A stretch of DNA of 64,000 bases from Nocardioides conyzicola (GCF_039543825.1 NZ_BAABKM010000001.1:124001-188000), one strand, 5' to 3'; shown: positions 13,129 through 22,334, numbered from the stretch's first letter. Program-made: numbers and translations. Notes: generated from the sequence alone by a model not told the origin.

Positions 13129-14019
13129 TCAATCTGGGACGGGTGACGCTGGGGTGGCCGTCGTACGGCGCCTGCGTGGCGCGGGCTGGCACACCGGGCA
13201 GAAGTACGACGACCGGTTCATGAACGCGACCCGCCGGATCGGCGTACCGCACCGCTCGCACGGCTCCCCCTCCCGGCCGTAGGCGTGCAGGGACCGGTCG
13301 AAGTAGCCGGACTCGCCGTTGACGTTGACGTAGAGCGCGTCGAACGACGTGCCGCCCTGGCCGAGCGCGGACACCATCACCTCGCGGGCGTGGCCGAGCA
13401 GCTCGCGCGCCTGGGTCGCGGTGAGCCGGTCCCCCGGTCGCTCGCCGTGGATCCGGGCGCGCCAGAGCGCCTCGTCGGCGTAGATGTTGCCGACGCCCGA
13501 GATGAGGTTCTGGTTGAGCAGCTGGCGCTTGACGCCGGACGTCCGCTTGCGGACGGTGCGCACGAACGCGTCGTCGTCGAACTCCGGGTCGAGCGGGTCG
13601 CGGGCGATGTGCGCGATCTCGGCGGGGAGGTCGGCTCCCCCGGTCGAGATCGACAGCCCGCCGAACATGCGCTGGTCGACGAACCGCATCTCGCGGCCCT
13701 CGTCGGAGCCCTCGAGGCCGAAGCGCACCCGCAGGTGCCGCTCGTCGGGCGCCGTGGGCGGCTGGACCAGGATCTGGCCGCTCATGCCGAGGTGGCCGAG
13801 GAGGGCGTCGCCACTGTCGAGCGGGAGCCAGAGGTACTTGCCGCGCCGGCGGGCCGACTCGATGCGGCGGCCGACGAGCGCGGCGGCGAACCCGGACGGG
13901 CCGCGGGGGTCACGGCGCACCGGACGGGGGTGCAGCACCTCGACCCGGGTGATCGTCGCGCCGACGACGTGGCGCTCGAGGCCCGCGCGGACGACCTCGA
14001 CCTCGGGCAGCTCGGGCAC
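13129..14019 (-). CDS. mutM: Formamidopyrimidine-DNA glycosylase MutM
   Basis: MutM excises 8-oxoguanine and formamidopyrimidines and nicks the abasic site. The mature N terminus PELPEVE supplies the catalytic proline and glutamate. The conserved lysine is in [10 protein letters not shown], the DNA-intercalating region follows, and the C-terminal zinc finger is CERCGTP...CPVC (four cysteines). Length is 296 residues. It follows rnc by nine bases in the same operon, a common arrangement in actinobacteria. Confidence 0.97.
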   Translation of the reverse strand: MPELPEVEVVRAGLERHVVGATITRVEVLHPRPVRRDPRGPSGFAAALVGRRIESARRRGKYLWLPLDSGDALLGHLGMSGQILVQPPTAPDERHLRVRFGLEGSDEGREMRFVDQRMFGGLSISTGGADLPAEIAHIARDPLDPEFDDDAFVRTVRKRTSGVKRQLLNQNLISGVGNIYADEALWRARIHGERPGDRLTATQARELLGHAREVMVSALGQGGTSFDALYVNVNGESGYFDRSLHAYGREGEPCERCGTPIRRVAFMNRSSYFCPVCQPAPRRRRTTATPASPVPD

Positions 14020-14028
14020 CGGGAGCGA

Positions 14029-14787
14029 TCAGGCCTGCGGAGTGAGCGCGGCGACGATCTCGCCGTACGCCGTCTCGGCGGCGGCCTGCTCGGCTTCCTT
14101 CTTCGACCGGCCGACGCCGTTGCCGTAGAGGCCGGTGCCGACGCGAACCTGGGCGGTGAAGGTCTTCATGTGGTCGGGGCCCTCGTCCGCGATGACGTAC
14201 TCGGGGACGCCGAGCCCGTGCTCGGCGGAGAGCTCCTGGAGGGACGTCTTCCAGTCGAGGCCGGCGCCCATCGCGGACGCGGCCTCGATGAGCGGGTCGA
14301 ACAGGCGGTGCACGACGACCGCGGAGACCTCGAAGCCACCACCGCTGAGGTGCACGGCGCCGATCACGGCCTCGACGGTGTCGGAGAGGATCGACGCCTT
14401 CTCGCGGCCACCGGTCGCCTCCTCGCCACGGCCGAGCATGACGTGCTCGCCGATGCCGATGCCGCGGCCGACCTCGGCCAGGGCGCGGGCGTTGACCACG
14501 GCCGCCCGCAACTTGGCCAGCCGGCCCTCGGAGAGGTCCGGGTGGGTGCGGTAGAGGGTCTCGGTGACGACGACGCCGAGGACGGAGTCACCGAGGAACT
14601 CGAGCCGCTCGTTGGTCGGCAGCCCGCCGTTCTCGTAGGCGTACGAGCGGTGCGTGAGCGCGCGCTCGAGCAGCTCGGGATCCAGCTCCGGGTCCCCGAG
14701 TGCTGCTCGCAGCGCGGCGTAGTTGGTCAGCGGACCGGACCGGTCAGAGGACCTGACGACGGTCGGCGCGCGCGCCGTACTGGCCAC
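14029..14787 (-). CDS. rnc: Ribonuclease III
   Basis: RNase III cuts double-stranded RNA in rRNA processing and mRNA turnover. The signature [12 protein letters not shown] with the catalytic acidic residues follows [13 protein letters not shown]. The double-stranded RNA-binding domain occupies the last 70 residues ([11 protein letters not shown] ... [15 protein letters not shown]). The start is uncertain. Homologs begin about 25 residues before ALTHRSY, but there is no ATG or GTG there. A GTG at 14787 lies inside rpmF, a GTG at 14823 is further upstream, and a CTG at the expected spot lacks a ribosome-binding site. Confidence 0.93.
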   Translation of the reverse strand: MASTARAPTVVRSSDRSGPLTNYAALRAALGDPELDPELLERALTHRSYAYENGGLPTNERLEFLGDSVLGVVVTETLYRTHPDLSEGRLAKLRAAVVNARALAEVGRGIGIGEHVMLGRGEEATGGREKASILSDTVEAVIGAVHLSGGGFEVSAVVVHRLFDPLIEAASAMGAGLDWKTSLQELSAEHGLGVPEYVIADEGPDHMKTFTAQVRVGTGLYGNGVGRSKKEAEQAAAETAYGEIVAALTPQA

Positions 14788-14929
14788 ACTCACCGCACGC
14801 CGTGTGCGGGAGGTGCTTGGCACCGCAGGCGGGGTTCGCGCAGGTCGCCAGGTTGGCCGGGACGGCCTTCCAGGCCGAGCGACGGTGGCGCGTGTTGCTG
14901 CGCGACATCTTCCGCTTCGGGACAGCCAC
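14744..14929 (-). CDS. rpmF: 50S ribosomal protein L32
   Basis: This is a 61-residue large-subunit protein beginning [17 protein letters not shown] after the GTG. It retains the zinc-binding type of L32, with four cysteines in CANPAC and CGECG. GTG is preceded by AGGAG at six bases. It lies between yceD and rnc, the standard order. The rnc frame probably overlaps its 3' end. Confidence 0.97.
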   Translation of the reverse strand: MAVPKRKMSRSNTRHRRSAWKAVPANLATCANPACGAKHLPHTACGECGQYGARADRRQVL

Positions 14930-15005
14930 TGTTTTCTCCTCTACCAGGACCGGACGAACCGGTCGTGCGTGGTCATTCTAGGTCGTACGGGGATCGTGCC
15001 GGGTG

Positions 15006-15554
15006 CTACTGGTCCTGCTCGGGCTGGAGGGCGGTGAGCCCCGCCCAGCGCGGGTCGATCGGCTCCTCGTGCGCGTGGTCGGGGTCGTCCGCCAGGCGGG
15101 CGCCACACTCGACGCACAAACCGGGACAGTCGTCCTCGCACAGCGGCTGGAACGGTAGTGCGAGCACCACGGCGTCCCGCAGCAGCGGCTCCAGGTCGAG
15201 CAGGTCCTTGTCGAGCTTGCTGACGGCGCCGTCGTCCTCCTCGGAGTAGTCCTGGTCCGAGTAGACGTACAGCTCCTGGAACGTGAACTCCGACTGGTCG
15301 GAGATCGGCTCCAGGCACCGTGCGCACTCACCCTCGAGCACCGCCGTGGCGGAGCCCGTGACCAGCACACCCTCCATGACCGCCTCCAGCCGCAGGTCGA
15401 GCTCGACCTGGGAACCTTCGGGGACACTGAGGACTTCGATGCCCAGATCTGCGGGCGCCGGAACAGTAAGCGTCACCTGTCGCTGGGACCCCGGGCGGCG
15501 GCCGAGCTCGCGGGTGTCGAGCACGAGCGGCGCTCTCGGGTCCAGGCTGCTCAG
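15006..15554 (-). CDS. YceD/DUF177 family protein (23S rRNA accumulation protein)
   Basis: YceD proteins sit upstream of rpmF in most bacteria and affect 23S rRNA levels. The core (VMEGVLVTGSATAVLEGECARCLEP) and the C-terminal cysteine cluster (CEDDCPGLCVECGARL) are present, the latter as in actinobacterial members. Homologs align from a DPRAPLVLDTRELGRRPG-like start, which lies upstream of the first GTG (15524). The only start codon reaching it is CTG at 15554, with GGAAG seven bases upstream and an in-frame TGA before that. I therefore annotate CTG; the conservative alternative is GTG at 15524 (172 residues). Confidence 0.9.
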   Translation of the reverse strand: MSSLDPRAPLVLDTRELGRRPGSQRQVTLTVPAPADLGIEVLSVPEGSQVELDLRLEAVMEGVLVTGSATAVLEGECARCLEPISDQSEFTFQELYVYSDQDYSEEDDGAVSKLDKDLLDLEPLLRDAVVLALPFQPLCEDDCPGLCVECGARLADDPDHAHEEPIDPRWAGLTALQPEQDQ

Positions 15555-15633
15555 GTTTCTACTTCCGGTTCAGGCACAAACAGATCAGCGAGAAGCGTAC
15601 CGGTCGGTCGCAGATGCGACCAAACCCGGCGCC

Positions 15634-16113
15634 TCAGCGCTCGGCCAGCCGGGCCACCAGTCGGTCGTGCACGGACGGCGGCACCAGGGCGGAGACGTCG
15701 CCCCCGAGCGAGGCGACCTCCTTGACCAGGCTCGACGAGACGTAGCCGAGCGCGGCGTTGGTCGGGACGAAGACGGTCTCGACGCCGGTCAGGTGGGAGT
15801 TCATCTGGGCCATCGGCAGCTCGTACTCGTAGTCGTTGCCGCCCCGGAGACCCTTGACGATCGCCTGCGCGTCGATCTCGCGGCAGAAGTCCACGATCAG
15901 CCCGGTGAACCCCATCACGGTGACGTTGGGCAGGTCCGCGCACACCGCCCGGAGCATCTCCAGCCGCTCGTCCGGGTCGAAGAGCCGCGACTTCGACTGG
16001 TTGGTGCCGGTCGCGACCACCAGCTCGTCGAAGAGGCCGGCGGCCCGCCTGAAGATGTCCAGATGACCGTTGGTCACCGGGTCGAACGAACCGGGGCACA
16101 CCGCGCGGGTCAT
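15634..16113 (-). CDS. coaD: Phosphopantetheine adenylyltransferase
   Basis: CoaD converts 4'-phosphopantetheine and ATP to dephospho-CoA, the penultimate step of coenzyme A synthesis. The nucleotidyltransferase motif PGSFDPVTNGHLDI (with TxGH) is at residues 7-20. The conserved VKGLRGGNDYEYE and the C-terminal SSSLVKEVASLGG are present. Its 159 residues match the family. It lies 21 bases after rsmD, the usual pairing. Confidence 0.98.
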   Translation of the reverse strand: MTRAVCPGSFDPVTNGHLDIFRRAAGLFDELVVATGTNQSKSRLFDPDERLEMLRAVCADLPNVTVMGFTGLIVDFCREIDAQAIVKGLRGGNDYEYELPMAQMNSHLTGVETVFVPTNAALGYVSSSLVKEVASLGGDVSALVPPSVHDRLVARLAER

Positions 16114-16134
16114 GGCGTGGAGGCTACCGCGTCG

Positions 16135-16707
16135 CTACCGGCCCGCCGAGCCGGACTCGGCGTACCAGAGGGTGGTCTCGCCGTACCTCTTCGCGCGGGT
16201 GTCGACGAACCCCTCGGGCCACCTGGGCTCGGGGCTGCGCGCCGACCGCTCGACGATCACCAGCGCCCCCGGCACCAGCCAGTCGTGCTCGACCAGCAGG
16301 GCGAGGTCGGCGGCGACGTCCTCGTCGGCGAGGGGGTACGGCGGGTCGAGGAACACCACGTCGTACGGCGCGTGGGGCGGCTTGCGCAGCGTGCCCGCGA
16401 CCGAGCCCGCGACGACCGTCGCCTTCGGGAAGCCGATGGCCCGGGCGTTCTCGGTGATCAGCGCGGCGGTGCGCCGGTCCTGCTCGACGAGCGTGACCAC
16501 CCCCGCGCCGCGCGACCAGCCCTCGAGCCCGACGGCGCCCGAGCCGGCGTACAGGTCCAGGAAGCGGAGCCCGTGCAGCGAGCCGCACCACGACTCGACC
16601 GCGGAGAACAGCGCTTCCCGGACCCGGTCGCTGGTGGGACGGGTGGCCGCGCCGCGCGGGGTGGTGAGGCGGCGTCCGCCGGCCGCTCCCCCGATGATCC
16701 GCGTCAT
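16135..16707 (-). CDS. rsmD: 16S rRNA (guanine966-N2)-methyltransferase RsmD
   Basis: RsmD methylates G966 of 16S rRNA. The N terminus MTRIIGGAAGGRRL and the PTSDRVREALFS segment are family signatures. The SAM site is FLDLYAGSGAVGLE and the catalytic motif is LDPPYPL. It has 190 residues and lies ten bases after recG and before coaD on the same strand. Confidence 0.97.
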   Translation of the reverse strand: MTRIIGGAAGGRRLTTPRGAATRPTSDRVREALFSAVESWCGSLHGLRFLDLYAGSGAVGLEGWSRGAGVVTLVEQDRRTAALITENARAIGFPKATVVAGSVAGTLRKPPHAPYDVVFLDPPYPLADEDVAADLALLVEHDWLVPGALVIVERSARSPEPRWPEGFVDTRAKRYGETTLWYAESGSAGR

Positions 16708-16717
16708 GCCGGGATCC

Positions 16718-18955
16718 TCATGACTTCTCCATGAAGTCGGACTGGACCGACTCCTCGAGGCGCGCGACCGCGACGGCCAGGTCGGGGGCGTGCGCCAGGT
16801 CGGCGTCGGCGTCCAGGAGACCGACCGCGGCCTCCCGCGCCTGCACGATCGTCTTCTCGTCGCGGAGCACCCGCAGATTCTGCAGTCCCGAACGGTATCC
16901 CGACTGGGATTTGCCGAGAACGTCTCCCTCGCGACGTTGCTCGAGGTCGACGCGGCTGAGCTCGAAGCCGTCCGTGGTGCCGGCGACCGCGGTCAGCCGG
17001 TCGCGCGCCGGGCTGCCGAGCTCGGCGCGGGAGACGAGCAGGCACAGCCCCGGGTGGCCGCCCCGGCCGACGCGTCCGCGGAGCTGGTGGAGCTGGGAGA
17101 CGCCGAACCGCTCGGCGTCGATGAGCACCATCGCGGTCGCGTTGGCGACGTCGACCCCGACCTCGATCACGGTCGTCGCCACGAGCACGTCGACGTCGCC
17201 CGCCGCGAAGGACCGCATCACCCGGTCCTTGTCCTCGGGCGGCATCCTGCCGTGGAGCTTCTCGACCCGCAGGCCGGCGAGCGGGCCGGCCGTCAGCTGC
17301 GCGGCGACCTCCTCGACGGCGGCCAGTCCCCCGGCGGGCCGCTCGGGGGTGACCGTGTTGCCGTCCTCGTCGAGCTCGAGCTGGTCGCTCTCCCCCTGCT
17401 CCTGCTCGTCGCCGGTGATGCGCGGGCACACGACGTACGCCTGGTGCCCCTTGTCGACCTCCTCGCGCACCCGCTCCCAGACCCGGCCGAACCACGTGGG
17501 GTGCTCGGCGAGGGGGACGACGTTGGTCTGGATCGGCGCGCGGCCGGCCGGCAGCTCGGTCAGCGTCGAGACCTCGAGGTCGCCGAAGACCGTCATGGCG
17601 ACCGTGCGCGGGATCGGCGTCGCGGTCATCACCAGCACGTGGGGCGGGGTGCCGGCCTTGTCGGTGAGCGCGGCCCGCTGCTCGACGCCGAAGCGGTGCT
17701 GCTCGTCGACCACGACGAGGCCGAGGTCGTCGAAGATCACGCGCTCCTCGAGCAGCGCGTGGGTGCCGATGACGATGCCCGCCTCGCCCGTGGCGATCCG
17801 CGACATCGGTGCCGTGCGCTGCGCCTTGGTCATCGAGCCGGTGAGCAGCTCGACGTTGGTCGCGTCGGCCGCGCCGCCGAGCATCCCGCCGGCGGCGAGG
17901 TCGCCGAGCATCGCGGTGATCGAGCGGTGGTGCTGCTGGGCGAGGACCTCGGTCGGGGCCAGCAGCGCGGCCTGGCCGCCGGAGTCGACGACCCGGAGCA
18001 TCGCGCGCAGCGCGACCAGGGTCTTGCCGGAGCCGACCTCGCCCTGGAGCAGGCGGTTCATCGGGTGCGGCTCGGCGAGGTCCGCCTCGATCTGGGCGCC
18101 GATCTCCCGCTGGCCGGCCGTCAGCTCGAACGGCAGCCGCTCGTCGAAGGCCGCCAGCAGGGTCCCCTGGTCGCCGGTGCGCGCCTGGGCACCGAGCTCG
18201 CGCACGGCGCGGCGCCGGCGCGCGAGGACCAGCTGGGTGACCAGCGCCTCCTCGAAGCGGAAGCGCCGTTGCGCGTCGGTGATCTCGGCGTAGTGGTCGG
18301 GCGCGTGGATGAGCTCGAGCGCCCGCCGGGCGTCGAGCAGGTCGTACTGCTCGCGAGTGACCGTCGGGAGCACGTCGGGCACCTCGCCGACCACCGAGAG
18401 CGCGAAGGCGATCGCGCGCTGGAGGTCCCACGAGTCCACGCCCTTGGTGAGCGGGTAGATCGGGTAGAACGCCCGCAGCGTCTCGAGCGAGAGCTGGGCG
18501 GCGTCCTCGTCCGGGTCGCCGAAGAGCACCATCTGCGGGTTGGTGAGCTGCCAGTCGCTCCGGAACTTCCCCACCTTGCCCAGGAAGATGCCGCGGCGGC
18601 CCTCCTTGAGCCGGTTGGCGTTCCACTCCGCGGTGCCCTTGGACTTGGCGAAGAAGGAGATCCGCAGCTCCGGGCCGTCGGTGCGGACCACGGTGTCGAC
18701 GCGGTACGCCGGCCGGCCGGTGCGCCGGTCCTGGTAGGTGTTCACGTAGGGCCTGCCGAGCTCACCGCTCACGGTCAGCATCTCGCCCTCGTGGAGCTCG
18801 TCCACCTTGGTGAGCTCGCCGGTCCTCACGTAGCGCCGCGGGAAGTGGTGCAGGAGGTCGGCCACCGTGCGCAGCCCGAGGCGCTCGACGATGGCGTCCC
18901 GCTTCTTCTTCTGGTCGCCCAGGACGGTGGCGACCGGTGAGTCGAGGGTGATCAT
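16718..18955 (-). CDS. recG: ATP-dependent DNA helicase RecG
   Basis: RecG remodels stalled replication forks and Holliday junctions. The 745-residue protein has an N-terminal wedge (OB) domain (residues about 60-150), Walker A GEVGSGKT near 308, a DEQH box (VVVDEQHRFGVEQR) near 418 and the helicase C domain with TTVIEVGVDV and QLRGRVGR. The ATG at 18955 has GAAGG seven bases upstream and gives the expected N terminus. A longer frame to 19219 would run into the DAK2 gene. Confidence 0.97.
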   Translation of the reverse strand: MITLDSPVATVLGDQKKKRDAIVERLGLRTVADLLHHFPRRYVRTGELTKVDELHEGEMLTVSGELGRPYVNTYQDRRTGRPAYRVDTVVRTDGPELRISFFAKSKGTAEWNANRLKEGRRGIFLGKVGKFRSDWQLTNPQMVLFGDPDEDAAQLSLETLRAFYPIYPLTKGVDSWDLQRAIAFALSVVGEVPDVLPTVTREQYDLLDARRALELIHAPDHYAEITDAQRRFRFEEALVTQLVLARRRRAVRELGAQARTGDQGTLLAAFDERLPFELTAGQREIGAQIEADLAEPHPMNRLLQGEVGSGKTLVALRAMLRVVDSGGQAALLAPTEVLAQQHHRSITAMLGDLAAGGMLGGAADATNVELLTGSMTKAQRTAPMSRIATGEAGIVIGTHALLEERVIFDDLGLVVVDEQHRFGVEQRAALTDKAGTPPHVLVMTATPIPRTVAMTVFGDLEVSTLTELPAGRAPIQTNVVPLAEHPTWFGRVWERVREEVDKGHQAYVVCPRITGDEQEQGESDQLELDEDGNTVTPERPAGGLAAVEEVAAQLTAGPLAGLRVEKLHGRMPPEDKDRVMRSFAAGDVDVLVATTVIEVGVDVANATAMVLIDAERFGVSQLHQLRGRVGRGGHPGLCLLVSRAELGSPARDRLTAVAGTTDGFELSRVDLEQRREGDVLGKSQSGYRSGLQNLRVLRDEKTIVQAREAAVGLLDADADLAHAPDLAVAVARLEESVQSDFMEKS

Positions 18956-18965
18956 GAGCGGGCCT

Positions 18966-20624
18966 TCACTCGGCGGACATGAGCAGCGGGTAGCGCGGCT
19001 GACCTCCGTCGTACACCACGACGTCGACAGCGGGGTGGTGCTCCTCGACGTACGCCGCGCACCTGGTCGCCAGCGCGCCCTCGGCGTCGTCCTCCCCGCC
19101 GACGATCGTGACCAGCTCGCCACCGCCGCCGAGCAGGCGCTCGACCACGGCCGTCGCGACGTCGTACAGGTCCTGCCCGACGACCGCGAAGTCACCAGCA
19201 ACGACACCGAGCACGTCACCGGGCTCGCACGGGCCGGCCATGGTCATCGCCTGCTTGGCCGCGATCGTGACCGCGCCCTGGCGGGCGTGCCGGGCGGTCG
19301 CCGTCATCTCGAGCACGTCCTGGTCGAAGGCGCGCCCGGGCTCGTGGACGGCGACCGCGGCCAGCCCCGTCACCTGCGCGTGGGTCGGGATCACGGCCAC
19401 CCGGATCGACCCGCCGAGGTCGGCCTCCGCCGTGCGCGCCGCGACCTGGGCCACCCGGACGGAGTCGGCGTCGTTGGGCAGCACGATGACCTCGGCGGCC
19501 CCGCAGGACGTGATCGCCTCCAGCAGCTGCCCCGTCGACGGTCGCCGGCCGGGTCCGCCGGACACGACCACCGCACCCGCCTCCTCGAAGAGCGCCGCGA
19601 GGCCCGGGCCGGCGGCCACCGCGATCACGCGGCGACCGCTGCGCGCGGACGGCCGGTTCCCGGCGGCCTCGACCTGCTCGGCGAAGTGCGTGACCCGCAC
19701 CCGGTGCGGCCGCCCGGCCTCGATGCCGGCCTCGATCGCGGCGCCCACGTCGTCGACGTGGACGTGGACGTTCCAGAGCCCGTCGCCGCCGACGACCACC
19801 AAGGAGTCGCCGAGGCCTGCCAACGTCACCCGCAGGGGCGGGATGTCGTCGTCCTCGGCGTCGAGCAGGTACATGACCTCGTAGGCCGGTCCGTCCGGTG
19901 TCAGGTCGCCGGCGGGCGACGGGATCGGCACGGGGATCTGGTGGCTGCCGAGCGGCGCGGTCACCGGCATCGGACGGCGCCCGGTCAGCACCGTCTCCGC
20001 GGCGTCGAGGATCACGCTCAGCCCACGGCCACCGGCGTCCACGACACCGGCGTCGCGCAGCACGGGCAGCAGCTCCGGCGTACGCGCCAATGCGTCGCGG
20101 GCGGCGGCCGCCGCTGCGGTGAAGACGTCCCGCGAACGGGCTCCCGGGTCGGCAGCCACCTTGGCGGCCGCCTCGCTCGCCGCGCGGCTGACGGTGAGGA
20201 TCGTGCCCTCCACGGGCGTGCCGACCGCGGCGTAGCTCGCGTCGGTGGCGCAGACCAGGGCGGCCGCCATCACCGCGGCGCTCCGCTCGTCGGGCCGCGC
20301 CTGCGAGATCCGGCGTCCGATGGCCCGCAGCATCTCGCTGAGGATCACGCCCGAGTTGCCCCGCGCGCCGAGGAGCGCGCCGCGGCCGAAGGTGTCCAGC
20401 GCCGTCCGGAGGTCGACGTCGGGGTCCTGCGCGACCTGGGCGCGTACGGCGTCGCGCGCGGCCGAGACGGTGAGGTACATGTTGGTGCCGGTGTCGCCGT
20501 CGGGCACCGGGTAGACGTTGAGCGCGTCGATCTCCTCGCGGGCCTCGGCCAGCGCGTCCGTGGCGACGTCGACGAAGCGCAGCACCACGGCGAGGGTGAT
20601 GCGGCCCTCGATCGGTACTTCCAT
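18966..20624 (-). CDS. DAK2 domain protein (YloV/FakA-like)
   Basis: The 552-residue protein has an N-terminal DhaL-type ATP-binding domain (NVYPVPDGDTGTNMY near residues 38-52, with conserved aspartates, and GARGNSGVILS). A FakA/YloV-type C-terminal region follows. In Firmicutes FakA phosphorylates fatty acids bound by FakB; in actinobacteria the same gene sits invariably before recG and its substrate is less clear. No FakB/DegV partner is visible here. Two adjacent ATGs exist. The second (20624) has GAGGA at seven bases, the first only four. Confidence 0.88.
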   Translation of the reverse strand: MEVPIEGRITLAVVLRFVDVATDALAEAREEIDALNVYPVPDGDTGTNMYLTVSAARDAVRAQVAQDPDVDLRTALDTFGRGALLGARGNSGVILSEMLRAIGRRISQARPDERSAAVMAAALVCATDASYAAVGTPVEGTILTVSRAASEAAAKVAADPGARSRDVFTAAAAAARDALARTPELLPVLRDAGVVDAGGRGLSVILDAAETVLTGRRPMPVTAPLGSHQIPVPIPSPAGDLTPDGPAYEVMYLLDAEDDDIPPLRVTLAGLGDSLVVVGGDGLWNVHVHVDDVGAAIEAGIEAGRPHRVRVTHFAEQVEAAGNRPSARSGRRVIAVAAGPGLAALFEEAGAVVVSGGPGRRPSTGQLLEAITSCGAAEVIVLPNDADSVRVAQVAARTAEADLGGSIRVAVIPTHAQVTGLAAVAVHEPGRAFDQDVLEMTATARHARQGAVTIAAKQAMTMAGPCEPGDVLGVVAGDFAVVGQDLYDVATAVVERLLGGGGELVTIVGGEDDAEGALATRCAAYVEEHHPAVDVVVYDGGQPRYPLLMSAE

Positions 20625-20712
20625 CATCGCGTCCTCGATCGTGGAGAATGGCGGGCCGTGGCCCGGGGAGACTCGGGGAGATGAGTGCCACAGGCTAGTG
20701 CCACTCGCACGA

Positions 20713-20740
20713 TTTTCGCCTCGGCGCCGTGTCGGATACT
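20713..20740 (+). promoter_or_regulatory. Candidate rpmB promoter
   Basis: TTTTCG at 20713-20718 and GATACT at 20735-20740 are separated by 16 bases, in the divergent gap between the DAK2 gene and rpmB. A transcript from here would have a leader of about 60 bases. Confidence 0.45.
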
Positions 20741-20751
20741 CTTGTGCGGTT

Positions 20752-20765
20752 GCCCGTTCGCGGGC
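20752..20765 (+). promoter_or_regulatory. UUCG-capped hairpin in rpmB leader
   Basis: The sequence GCCCG-TTCG-CGGGC gives a five-pair stem closed by a UUCG tetraloop, inside the predicted rpmB leader about 40 bases before the start codon. It could stabilise the leader or serve in autoregulation. It is short, so chance is possible. Confidence 0.35.
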
Positions 20766-20805
20766 CCCTTCGTTCTCAAGACCTTCGATCGTTCAGGAGT
20801 ACCTC

Positions 20806-20991
20806 GTGGCTGCCGTCTGCGACATCTGCGCCAAGAAGCCGGGCTTCGGCAACAACCGGCCGTGGTCGCGCAAGATCACCAAGCGCCGCTTCGACCCCAA
20901 CATCCAGCGCGTGCGGGCCACCGTCAACGGGACCCCCAAGCGCCTCAACGTCTGCACCGGCTGCCTCAAGGCCGGCAAGGTCTCGCGCTGA
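20806..20991 (+). CDS. rpmB: 50S ribosomal protein L28
   Basis: This 61-residue L28 starts (M)AAVCDICAKKPGFGNN and retains four cysteines in two pairs (CDIC, CTGC), the zinc-binding form. The GTG start has CAGGAG six bases upstream. It is divergent from the DAK2-recG operon and ends before a strong terminator. Confidence 0.97.
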   Translation: MAAVCDICAKKPGFGNNRPWSRKITKRRFDPNIQRVRATVNGTPKRLNVCTGCLKAGKVSR

Positions 20992-21007
20992 TCTAGCGTT
21001 CCCGAGA

Positions 21008-21037
21008 GGCCCCGACCGTTCCGCGGTCGGGGCCTTT
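21008..21037 (+). terminator. Rho-independent terminator of rpmB
   Basis: A ten-base-pair stem (GGCCCCGACC / GGTCGGGGCC) with a seven-base loop is followed by TTT, 17 bases after the rpmB stop. It may also shield the end of thiL on the other strand. Confidence 0.85.
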
Positions 21038-21056
21038 CGCATGCCCGGACCCGGGT

Positions 21057-22007
21057 CTAGAAATGCGTCCAGCCGGTCGGGCCCTCGTACGCCGCGCCGT
21101 CGACCGTGACTCCGGAGCCCTCGGTGACCGCGCCGATGACCGTCCAGCCGTCCGGCACCGCCGCGCGCCCGGTGAAGGTCGCGAGCAGGGCGTGGTCGTC
21201 GCCGCCGCCGAGGATGAACTGCATCGGGTCGGCGCCGAGCGCGGCGCCGACCGCCTGCAGCGGCTCGGGGACCTCGAACGCCGACGCCTGGACGTCGATC
21301 GCGACACCCGAGTCATCGGCGAGGTGCCCGGCCTCGGCCAGCAGGCCGTCGGAGATGTCGATCATCGACGTCGCCCCTGCCTCGGCGGCGACCCGGCCCG
21401 CGTCGTACGGCGGCTCCGGGCGCCGGTAGGCCTCGACCAGCACGCGCGGCGAGCGGAAGCCGCGGCCCAGCACCGAGAGCCCTCCGGCCGCCCAGCCCTG
21501 GCGGCCGCAGATCGCCAGCACGTCACCCGCCCGCGCGCCCGAGCGGACGACCGGGGCCTGCGTGCACGAGCCGAGCACCGTCACCGCGATCACGACCTGG
21601 TCCGCGCGGGTCACGTCGCCGCCGACGACGCTGGCACCCACCAGGGCGCACTCCTCGGCGAAGCCGCGTGCGAAGTCGAGCGCCCACTGCACCGGCAGGT
21701 CGGCCGGGGCGGCGAGCCCGACGGTCAGCGAGCTGGCGCGACCGCCCATCGCGTTGATGTCGGAGAGGTTCTGCGCGGCGGCCCGGTGCCCGACGTCGGC
21801 GGCGCTGGCCCAGTCGCGGCGGAAGTGCCGGCCCTCGACCATCAGGTCGGTGGAGACCACCACGTGGCCCGACTTCACGCGCAGCACGGCCGCGTCGTCC
21901 CCGGGGCCGATCAGGACATGGTCGCCCTGCGGGAAGAGGGCGACGAGCTCGCTGATCAGGCCGAACTCCCCCGCGTCGGCGAGCGTGGCATCAGGTGGGA
22001 ACGACAT
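21057..22007 (-). CDS. thiL: Thiamine-monophosphate kinase
   Basis: ThiL phosphorylates thiamine monophosphate to thiamine pyrophosphate. The protein has the PurM-like fold. IGPGDDAAVL, STDLMVEGRHF, the NLSDINAMGG region, VVGGDVTRA and MIDISDGLLAEA are all family motifs with the metal-binding aspartates. It is 316 residues from the ATG at 22007; another ATG three codons upstream is equally possible. It is convergent with rpmB and divergent from the Lrp-like gene. Confidence 0.96.
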   Translation of the reverse strand: MSFPPDATLADAGEFGLISELVALFPQGDHVLIGPGDDAAVLRVKSGHVVVSTDLMVEGRHFRRDWASAADVGHRAAAQNLSDINAMGGRASSLTVGLAAPADLPVQWALDFARGFAEECALVGASVVGGDVTRADQVVIAVTVLGSCTQAPVVRSGARAGDVLAICGRQGWAAGGLSVLGRGFRSPRVLVEAYRRPEPPYDAGRVAAEAGATSMIDISDGLLAEAGHLADDSGVAIDVQASAFEVPEPLQAVGAALGADPMQFILGGGDDHALLATFTGRAAVPDGWTVIGAVTEGSGVTVDGAAYEGPTGWTHF

Positions 22008-22097
22008 GAGGCCCATCCCACCAGATGCGGTCGTAGCAGCCGCACGGTAGGTTGGCCGACGGCAGTTTGCTGAACTCGAACCCCCAGGGAGAGCTCG

Positions 22098-22334
22098 ATG
22101 GTCGTCCAGGCATACATCCTGATCCAGACCGATGTCGGCAAGGCCGCTGAGGTGGCCACTGCCATTGCTCAGGTCAAGGGCGTGACCCTTGCCGAGGACG
22201 TCACCGGCCCGTACGACGTGATCGTGCGCGCCGAGGCCCGCAACGTCGACGAGCTGGGCAAGCTCGTCGTCTCGAAGGTCCAGAACCTCGATGGCATCAC
22301 TCGCACGCTCACGTGCCCGGTCGTGCACATCTGA
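22098..22334 (+). CDS. Stand-alone Lrp/AsnC ligand-binding domain protein
   Basis: The 78-residue protein is a complete RAM (regulation of amino acid metabolism) domain, the effector-binding half of Lrp/AsnC regulators, without a helix-turn-helix. The typical GxYDVIVRAEA and the C-terminal PVVHI-like strand are visible. Such proteins form octameric rings and can bind amino acids. A good GGGAG precedes the ATG by six bases. The next gene starts directly at its stop, so the two are coupled. The ligand is unknown. Confidence 0.88.
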   Translation: MVVQAYILIQTDVGKAAEVATAIAQVKGVTLAEDVTGPYDVIVRAEARNVDELGKLVVSKVQNLDGITRTLTCPVVHI

